Below, piece after piece: positions 1 through 8,731 of a stretch of 34,011 bases of DNA. Within the stretch, counting starts at the first letter, position 1, and every line of letters begins with the position of its first letter. A program made the translations under genes and the position numbers. Below the pieces are notes generated by a model. It was not told where the DNA came from and searched no databases. It worked only from the letters and a program-made list of their open reading frames with translations. The DNA comes from Candidatus Levybacteria bacterium RIFCSPLOWO2_12_FULL_41_12 (GTDB lineage: Bacteria; Patescibacteriota; Microgenomatia; Levybacterales; UBA12049). The DNA is taken from contig MFPL01000002.1 in NCBI GenBank assembly GCA_001784155.1, positions 1 to 34,011 of the forward strand. Reading direction: 5' to 3'.

Positions 1-392
1 ATATTTTTCTCTCTTATATTCTTACCGTTTACTGATGCTGACCCAAGACTCGGTCTAATCTTTTCAAAATATATGTTTGACTTTTCAAGAGCCTTGTATC
101 CAAGCAAATATTGGTTATATTCAAACAGAGTTTTTGCTTCAACGAGATATTTATCAGCGTATCTTAAGTTGTATTTATATCGACCAAAGTCTCCAAAATA
201 CTTAAATTCGGAAAGTTTCTCGTAGATTAAGTGAAGCTTGTAAATGCTGCTTCCCGGCATTGATGATGGATAAGGAAGAACGTAAGGGGAAGAAGCGAAA
301 GACGGCTTTAAGATTAATAAAAAAAATGCCACTATGGCAAATAAGATGAGTAAGTTTTTAACTTTGAGCTTTAAGATTTTTTTGTATGCCAT
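1..392 (-). CDS. Partial secreted DUF5667-like protein (C-terminus runs off the left edge)
   Basis: Not in the ORF track. Manual reverse-complement translation from ATG at 392-390: MAYKKILKLKVKNLLILFAIVAFFLLILKPSFASSPYVLPYPSSMPGSSIYKLHLIYEKLSEFKYFGDFGRYKYNLRYADKYLVEAKTLFEYNQYLLGYKALEKSN..., open to base 1. N-terminal signal peptide plus the 'YVLPYP..MPG...YKL' signature typical of DUF5667 proteins. Confidence 0.75.
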   Translation of the reverse strand, partial: MAYKKILKLKVKNLLILFAIVAFFLLILKPSFASSPYVLPYPSSMPGSSIYKLHLIYEKLSEFKYFGDFGRYKYNLRYADKYLVEAKTLFEYNQYLLGYKALEKSNIYFEKIRPSLGSASVNGKNIREKN

Positions 393-1333
393 TTCCAAGC
401 AGTCTTCACTATTGTTTCCAAGTCTGAGTGCTGAGGGGAGAACCCTAAGGATTCCTTTGCTTTTTTATTGTCTGCAAAAATTACAGGAGGGTCCCCCTCT
501 CTTCTTTCTGCAAATTTTATAGGAAAATCAACTCCACTTACTTTTTTCACCATTCCTATTACTTCAAGATTTGAGTAACCTCTCCCCACTCCAAGATTAT
601 AGCTATCACTCTTTTTGGTTTCGTTAAGCTTTTCTATTGCCAAAAGATGTGCACTAGCTAAATCCTCAACGTGGATATAGTCCCTGATCACTGTGCCGTC
701 TGGAGTATCATAATCCCTACCGTAAAGCTCAAATTCCAACTGTCCTAGCGCCGCTTTTATAGCTCTTGGGATTAAATGCGTCTCAGGATCGTGATCTTCT
801 CCTAGGCTTCCATCAAGAGCGGCTCCCGCGGCATTAAAATACCTAAGATTCATATGTTTTATCCCGTAAATACGGTCATACCAATAAAGCATTTTTTCAA
901 AAGCAAGCTTAGACTCTCCGTAAACGCTGCCCGGATTCTTTTCCGAATTCTCAGAAACAGGAAGGGAATTAGGGGCTCCGTAGATAGCACACGTGGATGA
1001 AAAGACGATTGATTTAACACCCTCCTCCTTCATGAAATCCAAAAGATTTAGCCCTCCAAGAATGTTGTTTTTTATGTAGTCAGATGGATGCTTCATAGAC
1101 TCGCCGGCTAGAGCATATGCCGCAAAGTGAATAACCACATCAAATTTCTCATTCTTAAGCTTTCCTAGATCTTCAGTGTTCAATAGATCGCCAACTACAA
1201 GTTTTCCCGTAACGCTTTCTTTATGACCATACTTCAAGTTATCAAACACGACGGTTTCGTGCCCTTCTCTTTTAAGAAGCTTGTCCGTAATGCTCCCTAT
1301 GTAGCCTGCTCCGCCTGTAACTAGTATCTTCAT
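371..1333 (-). CDS. galE: UDP-glucose 4-epimerase
   Basis: MKILVTGGAGYIGS Rossmann GxxGxxG, YGESK (YxxxK) catalytic motif, LYGRDYDTPDGTVIRDYIHVEDLASAH. The listed ORF start (1411) adds 26 non-homologous residues; the likely ATG at 1333 gives an ATGA overlap with the upstream gene's stop. Confidence 0.93.
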   Translation of the reverse strand: MKILVTGGAGYIGSITDKLLKREGHETVVFDNLKYGHKESVTGKLVVGDLLNTEDLGKLKNEKFDVVIHFAAYALAGESMKHPSDYIKNNILGGLNLLDFMKEEGVKSIVFSSTCAIYGAPNSLPVSENSEKNPGSVYGESKLAFEKMLYWYDRIYGIKHMNLRYFNAAGAALDGSLGEDHDPETHLIPRAIKAALGQLEFELYGRDYDTPDGTVIRDYIHVEDLASAHLLAIEKLNETKKSDSYNLGVGRGYSNLEVIGMVKKVSGVDFPIKFAERREGDPPVIFADNKKAKESLGFSPQHSDLETIVKTAWKWHTKKS

Positions 1334-2190
1334 TTGTCTATCCTTAGATATTTTACATAAGAAATGGGAAATCTCAAACTCGAGAAGAAAGAAAAAACAA
1401 ATCCTTGCCACATATCCAAAAAACCCTTGTGTCTAAAAAATGTGAGAACAAACCAAGAAATTGGCTTAACAAAAATATAGCTTACTCCAGAAATCGGATT
1501 TTTAGGCAGGTTCTTAACATGGTATTGCGAAGCAATGAAAGAGGTGTATCTGTTGTTTTTTTTAATATATTTCTTAAAAGTAGGTGAGTCCCAATGCATT
1601 AGATCGTTTTTTAACCATCCGACTCTACCATTAACTACATACTGTTCATGAACGTCAATGCATGGAAGATATGCGTAATTTTTTCTAAACATTCTAATCA
1701 CCCCGTCGGGATAGACTCCTCCATGCCTCAAAAATCTTCCCAAGAAATAATTTGCTCGCGGTAAAAAGAAAGCTGAGTAGGGATCGTTCTTATTCCCAAT
1801 CGCACCATCCCTCTCTTCGATTATCTGCTGGTGTTTTATAAGAAGCGAAGGGATGCTTTTCTCATACTCCTCAATTTCCTGATCAGACATAGAAAGTACT
1901 TTTTTTATTTCTTCTGCAAGCTTTTCACTTACATACTCATCTGCGTCTAATTGCAAAATCCAATCCCCTGTAGTCAGGTCTATTGCCTTCTGTTTATTGA
2001 TGTGAAACATCGCAGGGTTGTCTGTTACTACTACTTTTGCACCTAACTCTTTGGCTTTTTCTGCAGTCCCATCAGTTGATGATCCGTCAACGACAATTAT
2101 CTCATCGGCAATATCTCTAACTGATGAAAGACACCTTACTATATTTTCTTCCTCGTTGTGAGTTGCTAAAGCAACCGAAAGCTTTTTCAT
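1330..2190 (-). CDS. Glycosyltransferase family 2 (WaaE/KdtX-like)
   Basis: MKKLSVALATHNEEENIVRCLSSVRDIADEIIVVDGSSTDGT...WILQLDADEYVS: GT-A fold, GT2 signature motifs. Confidence 0.9.
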   Translation of the reverse strand: MKKLSVALATHNEEENIVRCLSSVRDIADEIIVVDGSSTDGTAEKAKELGAKVVVTDNPAMFHINKQKAIDLTTGDWILQLDADEYVSEKLAEEIKKVLSMSDQEIEEYEKSIPSLLIKHQQIIEERDGAIGNKNDPYSAFFLPRANYFLGRFLRHGGVYPDGVIRMFRKNYAYLPCIDVHEQYVVNGRVGWLKNDLMHWDSPTFKKYIKKNNRYTSFIASQYHVKNLPKNPISGVSYIFVKPISWFVLTFFRHKGFLDMWQGFVFSFFSSLRFPISYVKYLRIDK

Positions 2191-3839
2191 ATAATTTCTG
2201 CGATTATCAGTACTGTTGTGTTGTTGGGATACTTAATTTCTTTAATAACCCGCATGTCTTTCGTAACCTCCTGGGGGTTTATTATATACAATCTGTTCTT
2301 TCCAAGCTTTCCCTTAATATCTCCAAAGACATATTTTCCGATTAAGTGCTCTTCGTTAAAACCCCCAGATACTGTTCCGCCATTTCTTTGATAAACACTA
2401 GGATCGTATTTATTTAAAAATAGATAAAACATATAGCTCTCAAACAACACTTCTCTGTTTGAAACAACAACTTTTTCATAGCTATTTTCTAATTCCCTTG
2501 CATCAGTTAATGCGCTTATAGCTCCGTATTGAAAATGATTAGAAAGCTCCCTAGGCATAAGAGAAAAGTACGAATGATAAAACCAAACTACTGATACGAA
2601 AACTACAAATGAAGAAAAAAATAGAAAACTTCGTTGCATGCTCTTGCTCTTTATTAAAGAGAGTAGATAAATAAAACCGATTGATGCAAGAATTTGCGGT
2701 AAAGGAAGCATAGCGTATGTTCTCATGGCGTGAGGATAATCAGTTGTAATGCTTGCCGGCAAAATAGATACTGCACCTAAGATAATTAGAAACATCTTAT
2801 TCTTGTAATGTATAGGAGTTTTTAATAACACTAAAAATGAGATAAAAATCAAAGGGAGCTCAAATAGATAAAGAAGTCCTAATGTCGGAGACTTAAAGGG
2901 CTCTCCCCCTTTATTCATGAAAAGCCAAACAGGATCGAAATGAGAAAGATAAGCGTTTGATACGAGAAGAGCTGTGGCAATTTTTCTGTTGTCATAAACA
3001 TAACCCAGCATGTCACCATTTTCTACGTTTAATACATTCCTTTTTGCAATCATCTCGTAATACTGCGAAGAATTTTGAGTAAGGCTTGTTGCTTTAAATC
3101 TAATAAGCGCATTATCTCCAAGACTTGCCTGTATAACAGGAGCTATGATTATTATCCCCAAAATCAAAGCAATAATAACTTTTGATTTTTCCCTAACAAT
3201 ATTTTTAAAATAAAGAGAAAAAAAGACCATAATAAGCACTGGTATAATTACTTTTCCATTTTGATAAGAGTTAAATGATAAAGCCAAAAAAATCGCAGAT
3301 AGGAATAGACTCCACTTTTTACCATCTATAAATCTCAGAAAAAATAGAATGCCAAACATTAAAAAGGCGAGAAAGGCGTTTGCTTCATGCCCCAGGCGAG
3401 ATATATATATGTGCCAAGGTGATATGGCTAATAGAAAAGAGGCGAAAAGTGAAACATCAAGCGATAAATATTTCAGCTGAATCGGTTTAATCCCGTTGGT
3501 TAAATATCTCGTTAAGAAATATACTGCGACTACCGTAAGAACAGATAGAACAACTGAAGGAAGCCTCACGGAAACAACATTCAATCCAAAAAACTTCACA
3601 AAAGGAACTGCTAAGTAGGAGTAAAGAGCCGGTCTATAATCATCATACGCTCTGAGTAAGACTGGGAGTCTTGTACCATACTCATCAGAACCAGTGTTCA
3701 GAATAGAATATGCATTATATCCCAAAGAAACTTCATCTACGGTTGGCTGCGGAGGAACGCTTCCTAATTGATAAAATCTAAAGAAAATTGCGACGAGAAT
3801 CACCAAGAAAAGAGGCAGTAACTTAATATTAAATTTCAT
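2187..3839 (-). CDS. GT39/PMT-like GT-C glycosyltransferase, polytopic membrane protein (paralog 1)
   Basis: N-terminal TM, 'PPQPTVDEVSLGYNAYS' acidic loop motif, 'LLAISPWHIYISRLGHEANAF', multiple TM helices, soluble C-terminal domain '..SYMFYLFLNKYDP'. Confidence 0.85.
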   Translation of the reverse strand: MKFNIKLLPLFLVILVAIFFRFYQLGSVPPQPTVDEVSLGYNAYSILNTGSDEYGTRLPVLLRAYDDYRPALYSYLAVPFVKFFGLNVVSVRLPSVVLSVLTVVAVYFLTRYLTNGIKPIQLKYLSLDVSLFASFLLAISPWHIYISRLGHEANAFLAFLMFGILFFLRFIDGKKWSLFLSAIFLALSFNSYQNGKVIIPVLIMVFFSLYFKNIVREKSKVIIALILGIIIIAPVIQASLGDNALIRFKATSLTQNSSQYYEMIAKRNVLNVENGDMLGYVYDNRKIATALLVSNAYLSHFDPVWLFMNKGGEPFKSPTLGLLYLFELPLIFISFLVLLKTPIHYKNKMFLIILGAVSILPASITTDYPHAMRTYAMLPLPQILASIGFIYLLSLIKSKSMQRSFLFFSSFVVFVSVVWFYHSYFSLMPRELSNHFQYGAISALTDARELENSYEKVVVSNREVLFESYMFYLFLNKYDPSVYQRNGGTVSGGFNEEHLIGKYVFGDIKGKLGKNRLYIINPQEVTKDMRVIKEIKYPNNTTVLIIAEII

Positions 3840-5491
3840 TTTACAACAATTTCTATAGCAGGCTTTCCGTTTAGAAAATTTACAGTCTTAATGCTTTTTG
3901 TAGACTTTGGAAAATCATCAGGTCTACCTATGTATAAATTCCCACCTTCTTCCTGATCCCATACAATATTCCTAAATTCGTATTTATCAAAATTATGATT
4001 TTCCTTAAACCCACCTGTTTTGGTCCCACCCTCCGCTAGATATTGTTTAGGGTCGTATTGTAAATAGTAAAGAAAAAACATGTATGACTGATCCAAAGGT
4101 ATGTCATTTGACACAATGATTTTATTATAACTTTCCTGGTTTGGCTTTATATAATCAATTGCCTCTTTATATCCATACTGCCAACTCTCCGAATGAAAAA
4201 AGTTTTGCTGCACAAAATACTGATTAAGGTAATATCCTATGTTTACCGCAAAGATAAGAAAAAATACGCCTATAATCGAACGTTTTACATTAAGTGGTAG
4301 ATACCTTTTTTTATTATCAATAATATACAAAAAACTGTATATCATTCCCAACGCAACGAAAATCTGCAGTGTTGGTAAAAAATTAATTGTCCTAACCGCA
4401 TGAGGAACTCCACTGGTAATAGATGCCGGAACCGGTGCGATAAGAAAAATTGAGAATACGGTCAGTTTTGTTTTTAGAGAATATGGCCAAAAGAAAAGAA
4501 TGTAAATGCCAATCAGCAGAAAAGGCAACTCAAAAAGATACAATAACCCCATACCCGGAGCATGATGCCTTTCTATATCTGCGGTCACAAATAGCCAGTT
4601 AAGATTGTAGTGAGAGATGTATCCTGAAACAATCGCTTTCGCGTATTCTACCCGTCTATTATCGACAATTACTCCCAGGAGGTCACTTTTACTTTTATCT
4701 TCCGCAAACTTTATAGCATTTCCTTTCAAAAACTGCGTTTGATCGGAAAATATACTCACTCCCTTCGCCCTTAACAGGGCATTTTCATTAAATAGAAGAC
4801 CGTGAGCCATGGGCGCTGAAAGAACCAAACCAAGCATTATTGCTCCCAGAACGGCAGCTTTCGGAAGCTTTAGAATCTCTCTGTAGTAAATCACGCCCAA
4901 GACTAAAAACAAAATAGGAAGATAAACCTTCTCGCTTTGATACATATAAATACTTGCTGATGCAAAGACTACCGATGGAAAAAGGAGATACTTATTCTTA
5001 AGTCCCTTCATGAAGAATAATAAAGACAGTATATTTAATGACAACCCCACTTGCGCTTCAAAAGCTATTCTAGAGAACTGAAGATGCCAAGGAGAGATAG
5101 CCAAAAGAAAAGAGGACAGCAGGGCAATAGAATCTTTTTCTTTATGTTTATCGAATAACTCTCGGACTAGAAAATACGTTCCAATAACTGCAATTACTCC
5201 AAATATTGTGCTCGGAAGCCTAACTGCGAGCGTGGTAAGCCCAAAAACCTTTATAAAGGGTATGACAAGATACGTATAAAGAGCCGGCTTATAATCGTCA
5301 AAAGACCTAAGTATCACAGGAAGACTTTGGCCATATTCATCTTTACCCGTCTGCATTATAGAGAGTGCGTTATATCCCAAAGACGCTTCATCCCAATCTG
5401 GAGAAGGCGGTACATTGCCAAGCTGCCAAAACCTCAGCATAAAAGCGATTAGTAGTATTAATAGAAAAAATAATTTATTTAGTTTTCTCAT
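3836..5491 (-). CDS. GT39/PMT-like GT-C glycosyltransferase (paralog 2)
   Basis: 'VPPSPDWDEASLGYNALSIMQTGKDEYG', 'LLAISPWHLQFSRIAFEA', multiple TM. Start trimmed from 5533 to ATG at 5491 (MRKLNKLFF...) because the first 14 residues do not align with paralogs. Confidence 0.85.
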   Translation of the reverse strand: MRKLNKLFFLLILLIAFMLRFWQLGNVPPSPDWDEASLGYNALSIMQTGKDEYGQSLPVILRSFDDYKPALYTYLVIPFIKVFGLTTLAVRLPSTIFGVIAVIGTYFLVRELFDKHKEKDSIALLSSFLLAISPWHLQFSRIAFEAQVGLSLNILSLLFFMKGLKNKYLLFPSVVFASASIYMYQSEKVYLPILFLVLGVIYYREILKLPKAAVLGAIMLGLVLSAPMAHGLLFNENALLRAKGVSIFSDQTQFLKGNAIKFAEDKSKSDLLGVIVDNRRVEYAKAIVSGYISHYNLNWLFVTADIERHHAPGMGLLYLFELPFLLIGIYILFFWPYSLKTKLTVFSIFLIAPVPASITSGVPHAVRTINFLPTLQIFVALGMIYSFLYIIDNKKRYLPLNVKRSIIGVFFLIFAVNIGYYLNQYFVQQNFFHSESWQYGYKEAIDYIKPNQESYNKIIVSNDIPLDQSYMFFLYYLQYDPKQYLAEGGTKTGGFKENHNFDKYEFRNIVWDQEEGGNLYIGRPDDFPKSTKSIKTVNFLNGKPAIEIVVK

Positions 5492-7136
5492 CTGCAGTTC
5501 TCTTCTCGTAAGCAACAAGAATTGTTGTACCATCCAGTTGCTTGAATTCCCTAAGTATCTTTAGTTTTCCGCGAAGCCTAGCAGGATCACCTATGAATAA
5601 ATTTTTCTCCGATGAATCAAAGCCTTTATTCAAGTCGTCTCTAAACGAGAGTTTTCCAATTCTCGTAACATGCGTGAATCCAAGCGCATCTTTACCTGAA
5701 TCAGAATCTTCTCTAAATTTCTGCGGCGAGTATCCGGAATAAAAAAGATAATAAATATACGGCCTGCCAAGCGACTCCGTCATGTAAATCTTGTCGTACT
5801 TGCGTTCATTATCATTAATAAAACCTATGGCCTCCTTATATCCGTACTGCCATTGACCCGAGAATTCTTTGGAATAATGAACGAAGTAATTGTGTACAAA
5901 GTATAAAAAATTGAAAACTGCAAAAAAACAAATAACAGACACTACCACCGGGAGCGCATTTATTCTGTAAAACTTTCTGTTGAAAATTCCTAATATATTA
6001 AAAAGGCCATATGCCGTGAGGATTTGGAAGGTCGGGATTATTGTTTCTATCCTTAATGCATGAGGAGTTTCTCTGGCAACTCCAGCAGGAGCCAGTCCCA
6101 ACAAAATCCATAAAGGAATAATAAGCCAGTGACCTTCTCTTTTTCTAAATAAGAAAAGCATACCCAAAAGGAAGAATGGAATTTCCCAAATGTACATTTG
6201 ACCAACATCTTGAATCGAGAACTTGGGATTACCATCCCCCGATATAAACAGGAATTGAGGACTAAGATTATCAAGATAATGCTTAATATAAGCCAAGCCG
6301 TATCCCACTCTTCTGTTGTGTATCAGATTGGACCATGCTTTGTTGCCATCATTTGCTATCTGCTGATTTGCTGTGGTAACAATCGAGCTATCCGAAAAAA
6401 TATTAACCTCGTTGTACCTAAGTTTTGCCTGTGGCGTAAGAAGGAAAAGAAAGAGAGGGAGAAATGTTATTAGCCCAAAGGCGAAAGAAACTACTAAGGA
6501 TTTCTTATCCTTAAGTAAAACTTTAAAATATTTTAAAAACAGAAAAAATCCGAATAGCGGTACGAAAACTCTGGCTGAATTGAAGGCATACATCGAAGCA
6601 ATAAGAGATAATGTTGCAACCGGCAATAACCATCGCTTATCAAAAGAGTAAAGAAATAAATACGTTCCCAGAACTATGAAGAAAGTTGCAACATTTGCCT
6701 CAAAGGCAGCCCTAGACAAAAGAATATGCCAGGGAGAAATAGCGAGAATTAGTGCGCTAACTAATGCAATGGCTTCCCGTTTTCTGTCAGATGCGGTAAA
6801 GAAGATTCTTTTGGTTAAAAGGTATGTCAGAAGTATAGTAAGCGTTCCCAAAAATGCCGAAGGAAATCTAACCGTCCATTCGTTGAGACCAAATACCCTA
6901 ACAACTGGGGCTGTAAGATAAGCATAAATAGGCGGCTTGTAGTCTCCAAAAGACTCAAGGCTTGTTAAGGGCAGAAGCCTACCAAACTCGTCTCTTCCGT
7001 CTATCCCTAAAGAATAAGCATTATATCCCCAAGACGCTTCATCCCATGTCAAAGAAGGCGGAAGAGAGGAGAGCATAAAAACCCTTAAATACGCTCCAAT
7101 AACTAAAATTCCAATAAGAGGTATTATCCTTTTCAC
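5475..7136 (-). CDS. GT39/PMT-like GT-C glycosyltransferase (paralog 3)
   Basis: 'LPPSLTWDEASWGYNAYSLGIDGRDEFG', 'ILAISPWHILLSRAAFEANVATFF', multiple TM; GTG start preceded by AAGGA. Confidence 0.85.
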   Translation of the reverse strand: MKRIIPLIGILVIGAYLRVFMLSSLPPSLTWDEASWGYNAYSLGIDGRDEFGRLLPLTSLESFGDYKPPIYAYLTAPVVRVFGLNEWTVRFPSAFLGTLTILLTYLLTKRIFFTASDRKREAIALVSALILAISPWHILLSRAAFEANVATFFIVLGTYLFLYSFDKRWLLPVATLSLIASMYAFNSARVFVPLFGFFLFLKYFKVLLKDKKSLVVSFAFGLITFLPLFLFLLTPQAKLRYNEVNIFSDSSIVTTANQQIANDGNKAWSNLIHNRRVGYGLAYIKHYLDNLSPQFLFISGDGNPKFSIQDVGQMYIWEIPFFLLGMLFLFRKREGHWLIIPLWILLGLAPAGVARETPHALRIETIIPTFQILTAYGLFNILGIFNRKFYRINALPVVVSVICFFAVFNFLYFVHNYFVHYSKEFSGQWQYGYKEAIGFINDNERKYDKIYMTESLGRPYIYYLFYSGYSPQKFREDSDSGKDALGFTHVTRIGKLSFRDDLNKGFDSSEKNLFIGDPARLRGKLKILREFKQLDGTTILVAYEKRTADEKTK

Positions 7137-7147
7137 TTTTCCTTAGC

Positions 7148-7162
7148 TATAATGCTATTATA
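7148..7162. promoter_or_regulatory. Putative divergent promoter: back-to-back -10 elements TATAAT-GCT-ATTATA
   Basis: Plus-strand TATAAT at 7148-7153 and minus-strand TATAAT at 7162-7157 within the 47-bp divergent intergenic gap; no convincing -35 boxes seen. Confidence 0.55.
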
Positions 7163-7183
7163 CATAAAAGTCCTGGTTTTAAT

Positions 7184-8731
7184 ATGTATTCTTTGCTAAA
7201 AAGGAGTTACTTACTACTAATAGTTCTTGCCCTCTCACTCCTCTTCAGAATAACTAATCTAGATTTAATTGAGTTTAAGGCAGATGAAGGAATAAATCTT
7301 TTCCTGGCCTCAAGACCTATTTTCGGACATGGCTTTGCCCCAGGAGGGACGGTGTCAAGCCTAGGGGTAACAAACTTTCCCCTAATTAACTATCTCTTAC
7401 TTCCGCTTGTTATGATTTCAAAAGATCCCCGAATTATTTCTTTTTTTATTGCACTTATTAACTCTTTGGCAATCGTCGGCTTTTTTATTATAGTCAGGCG
7501 CTATTATAACCAGACTATAGCCTTCACCTCATCCCTTCTCATGGCTACATCTCCCTGGGCTATTTTGTTTTCAAGAAAAATCTGGGCCCAGGACTTCCTA
7601 ATCCCTCTTTTTATTCCCTTTTTTCTTAGTTTTCATAAAATTGTAATCGACAAGGACAGGAGATACTGGCTTTTATATGCCGCGTCTTCCCTTTTTCTTA
7701 TTCAAATTCACCAATCAGCACTCTTTTTCATCTTTCCACTTACAGCCTTTATGGCTTACAGGAGAACCGGAATAAGTTCTAAATATTCCCTGGTTGGAAT
7801 TGCACTTGGCCTCCTTCCTACCGTTCTCTATCTCCTCTACCAATTGAGGACAGGTTGCTTTGATTGCAAAATGATCCTATCCTCTTCGGAAAGAGTATCT
7901 GACGTTTCAAGCCCCCTTCTTTTCTTACGGCCGTTTCAGATAATCCACCAAGGGAACTTTTTCCCAATATTAGGAGAAAACGTAGTCTATTTTGCTCAGA
8001 ACTTTCCTATCGCATATTTTTCTAAGTACATTTATTATGCTGAATACTTCCTACTTGCCTTAGGAGCAATTCTGTTTTACAAGTTATTCAAAAAAGTAGG
8101 ATTTATAATTTTCCCCGTAATACTTCTTCCTTTTATCTATGCATTCTTTAGATTGGAACCTCATATTCATTATTTCTTAATAGTCGCGCCTTTCCTTTTC
8201 TTATTTTTAGGCACCTCCCTTTACTATTTAATTTCACATAAAAACCTATTAGTAAAATATTCATCAATCACATTATTCCTTTGCGTAATTTTAGTTTCCA
8301 CTTATTATAATTATGCTTTTTATGAAACGGTCAGAGCTAAAGAAAATATAAAAGGGGATTATGGAAAAATATTTGAGCAAACAGACAGGGACACAAAAGA
8401 ATTTTATAAGAAATATGTAAACGATCCCTACTACGAAGAGATGATTATTGCGAGTTATGTCCCCTACTCGTTATCGCACGGGGATATAGGAGTAGCTAAA
8501 ATGCTTTACGACTCAAAAGAAACAGAAGAAAATATGACAATCCTTGAGGAAAGACTAAGAGATGTACCTATTGATAGGAGAATTCACCAAGAGCTCATAG
8601 CTTATTACACCCGAGAAAATCCATCTAAAGAAACTATCCGGATCCTTAAGGGAAAAAGTGACTTAAACCCGGGAATGATACCCGTGTATGAAGAGGTATA
8701 CAATCTCTATCGCGAAAGAGGCGGAAAATAG
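7184..8731 (+). CDS. GT39-like GT-C glycosyltransferase with charged C-terminal helical tail
   Basis: 'NLDLIEFKADEGINLFLA' (acidic loop DE), 'LLMATSPWAILFSRKIWAQDFLIP', multiple TM helices, hydrophilic C-terminal ~110 aa. Confidence 0.8.
   Translation: MYSLLKRSYLLLIVLALSLLFRITNLDLIEFKADEGINLFLASRPIFGHGFAPGGTVSSLGVTNFPLINYLLLPLVMISKDPRIISFFIALINSLAIVGFFIIVRRYYNQTIAFTSSLLMATSPWAILFSRKIWAQDFLIPLFIPFFLSFHKIVIDKDRRYWLLYAASSLFLIQIHQSALFFIFPLTAFMAYRRTGISSKYSLVGIALGLLPTVLYLLYQLRTGCFDCKMILSSSERVSDVSSPLLFLRPFQIIHQGNFFPILGENVVYFAQNFPIAYFSKYIYYAEYFLLALGAILFYKLFKKVGFIIFPVILLPFIYAFFRLEPHIHYFLIVAPFLFLFLGTSLYYLISHKNLLVKYSSITLFLCVILVSTYYNYAFYETVRAKENIKGDYGKIFEQTDRDTKEFYKKYVNDPYYEEMIIASYVPYSLSHGDIGVAKMLYDSKETEENMTILEERLRDVPIDRRIHQELIAYYTRENPSKETIRILKGKSDLNPGMIPVYEEVYNLYRERGGK

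Noticed and set aside
334-522. 62-aa plus-strand ORF
   Set aside because: Antisense to galE 3' end and the partial DUF5667-like gene.
6053-6921. Cluster of small ORFs (6053-6274 minus; 6198-6473, 6373-6651, 6676-6921 plus)
   Set aside because: All embedded in the GT39 gene 5475-7136, which has strong motif support; low-complexity shadow ORFs.
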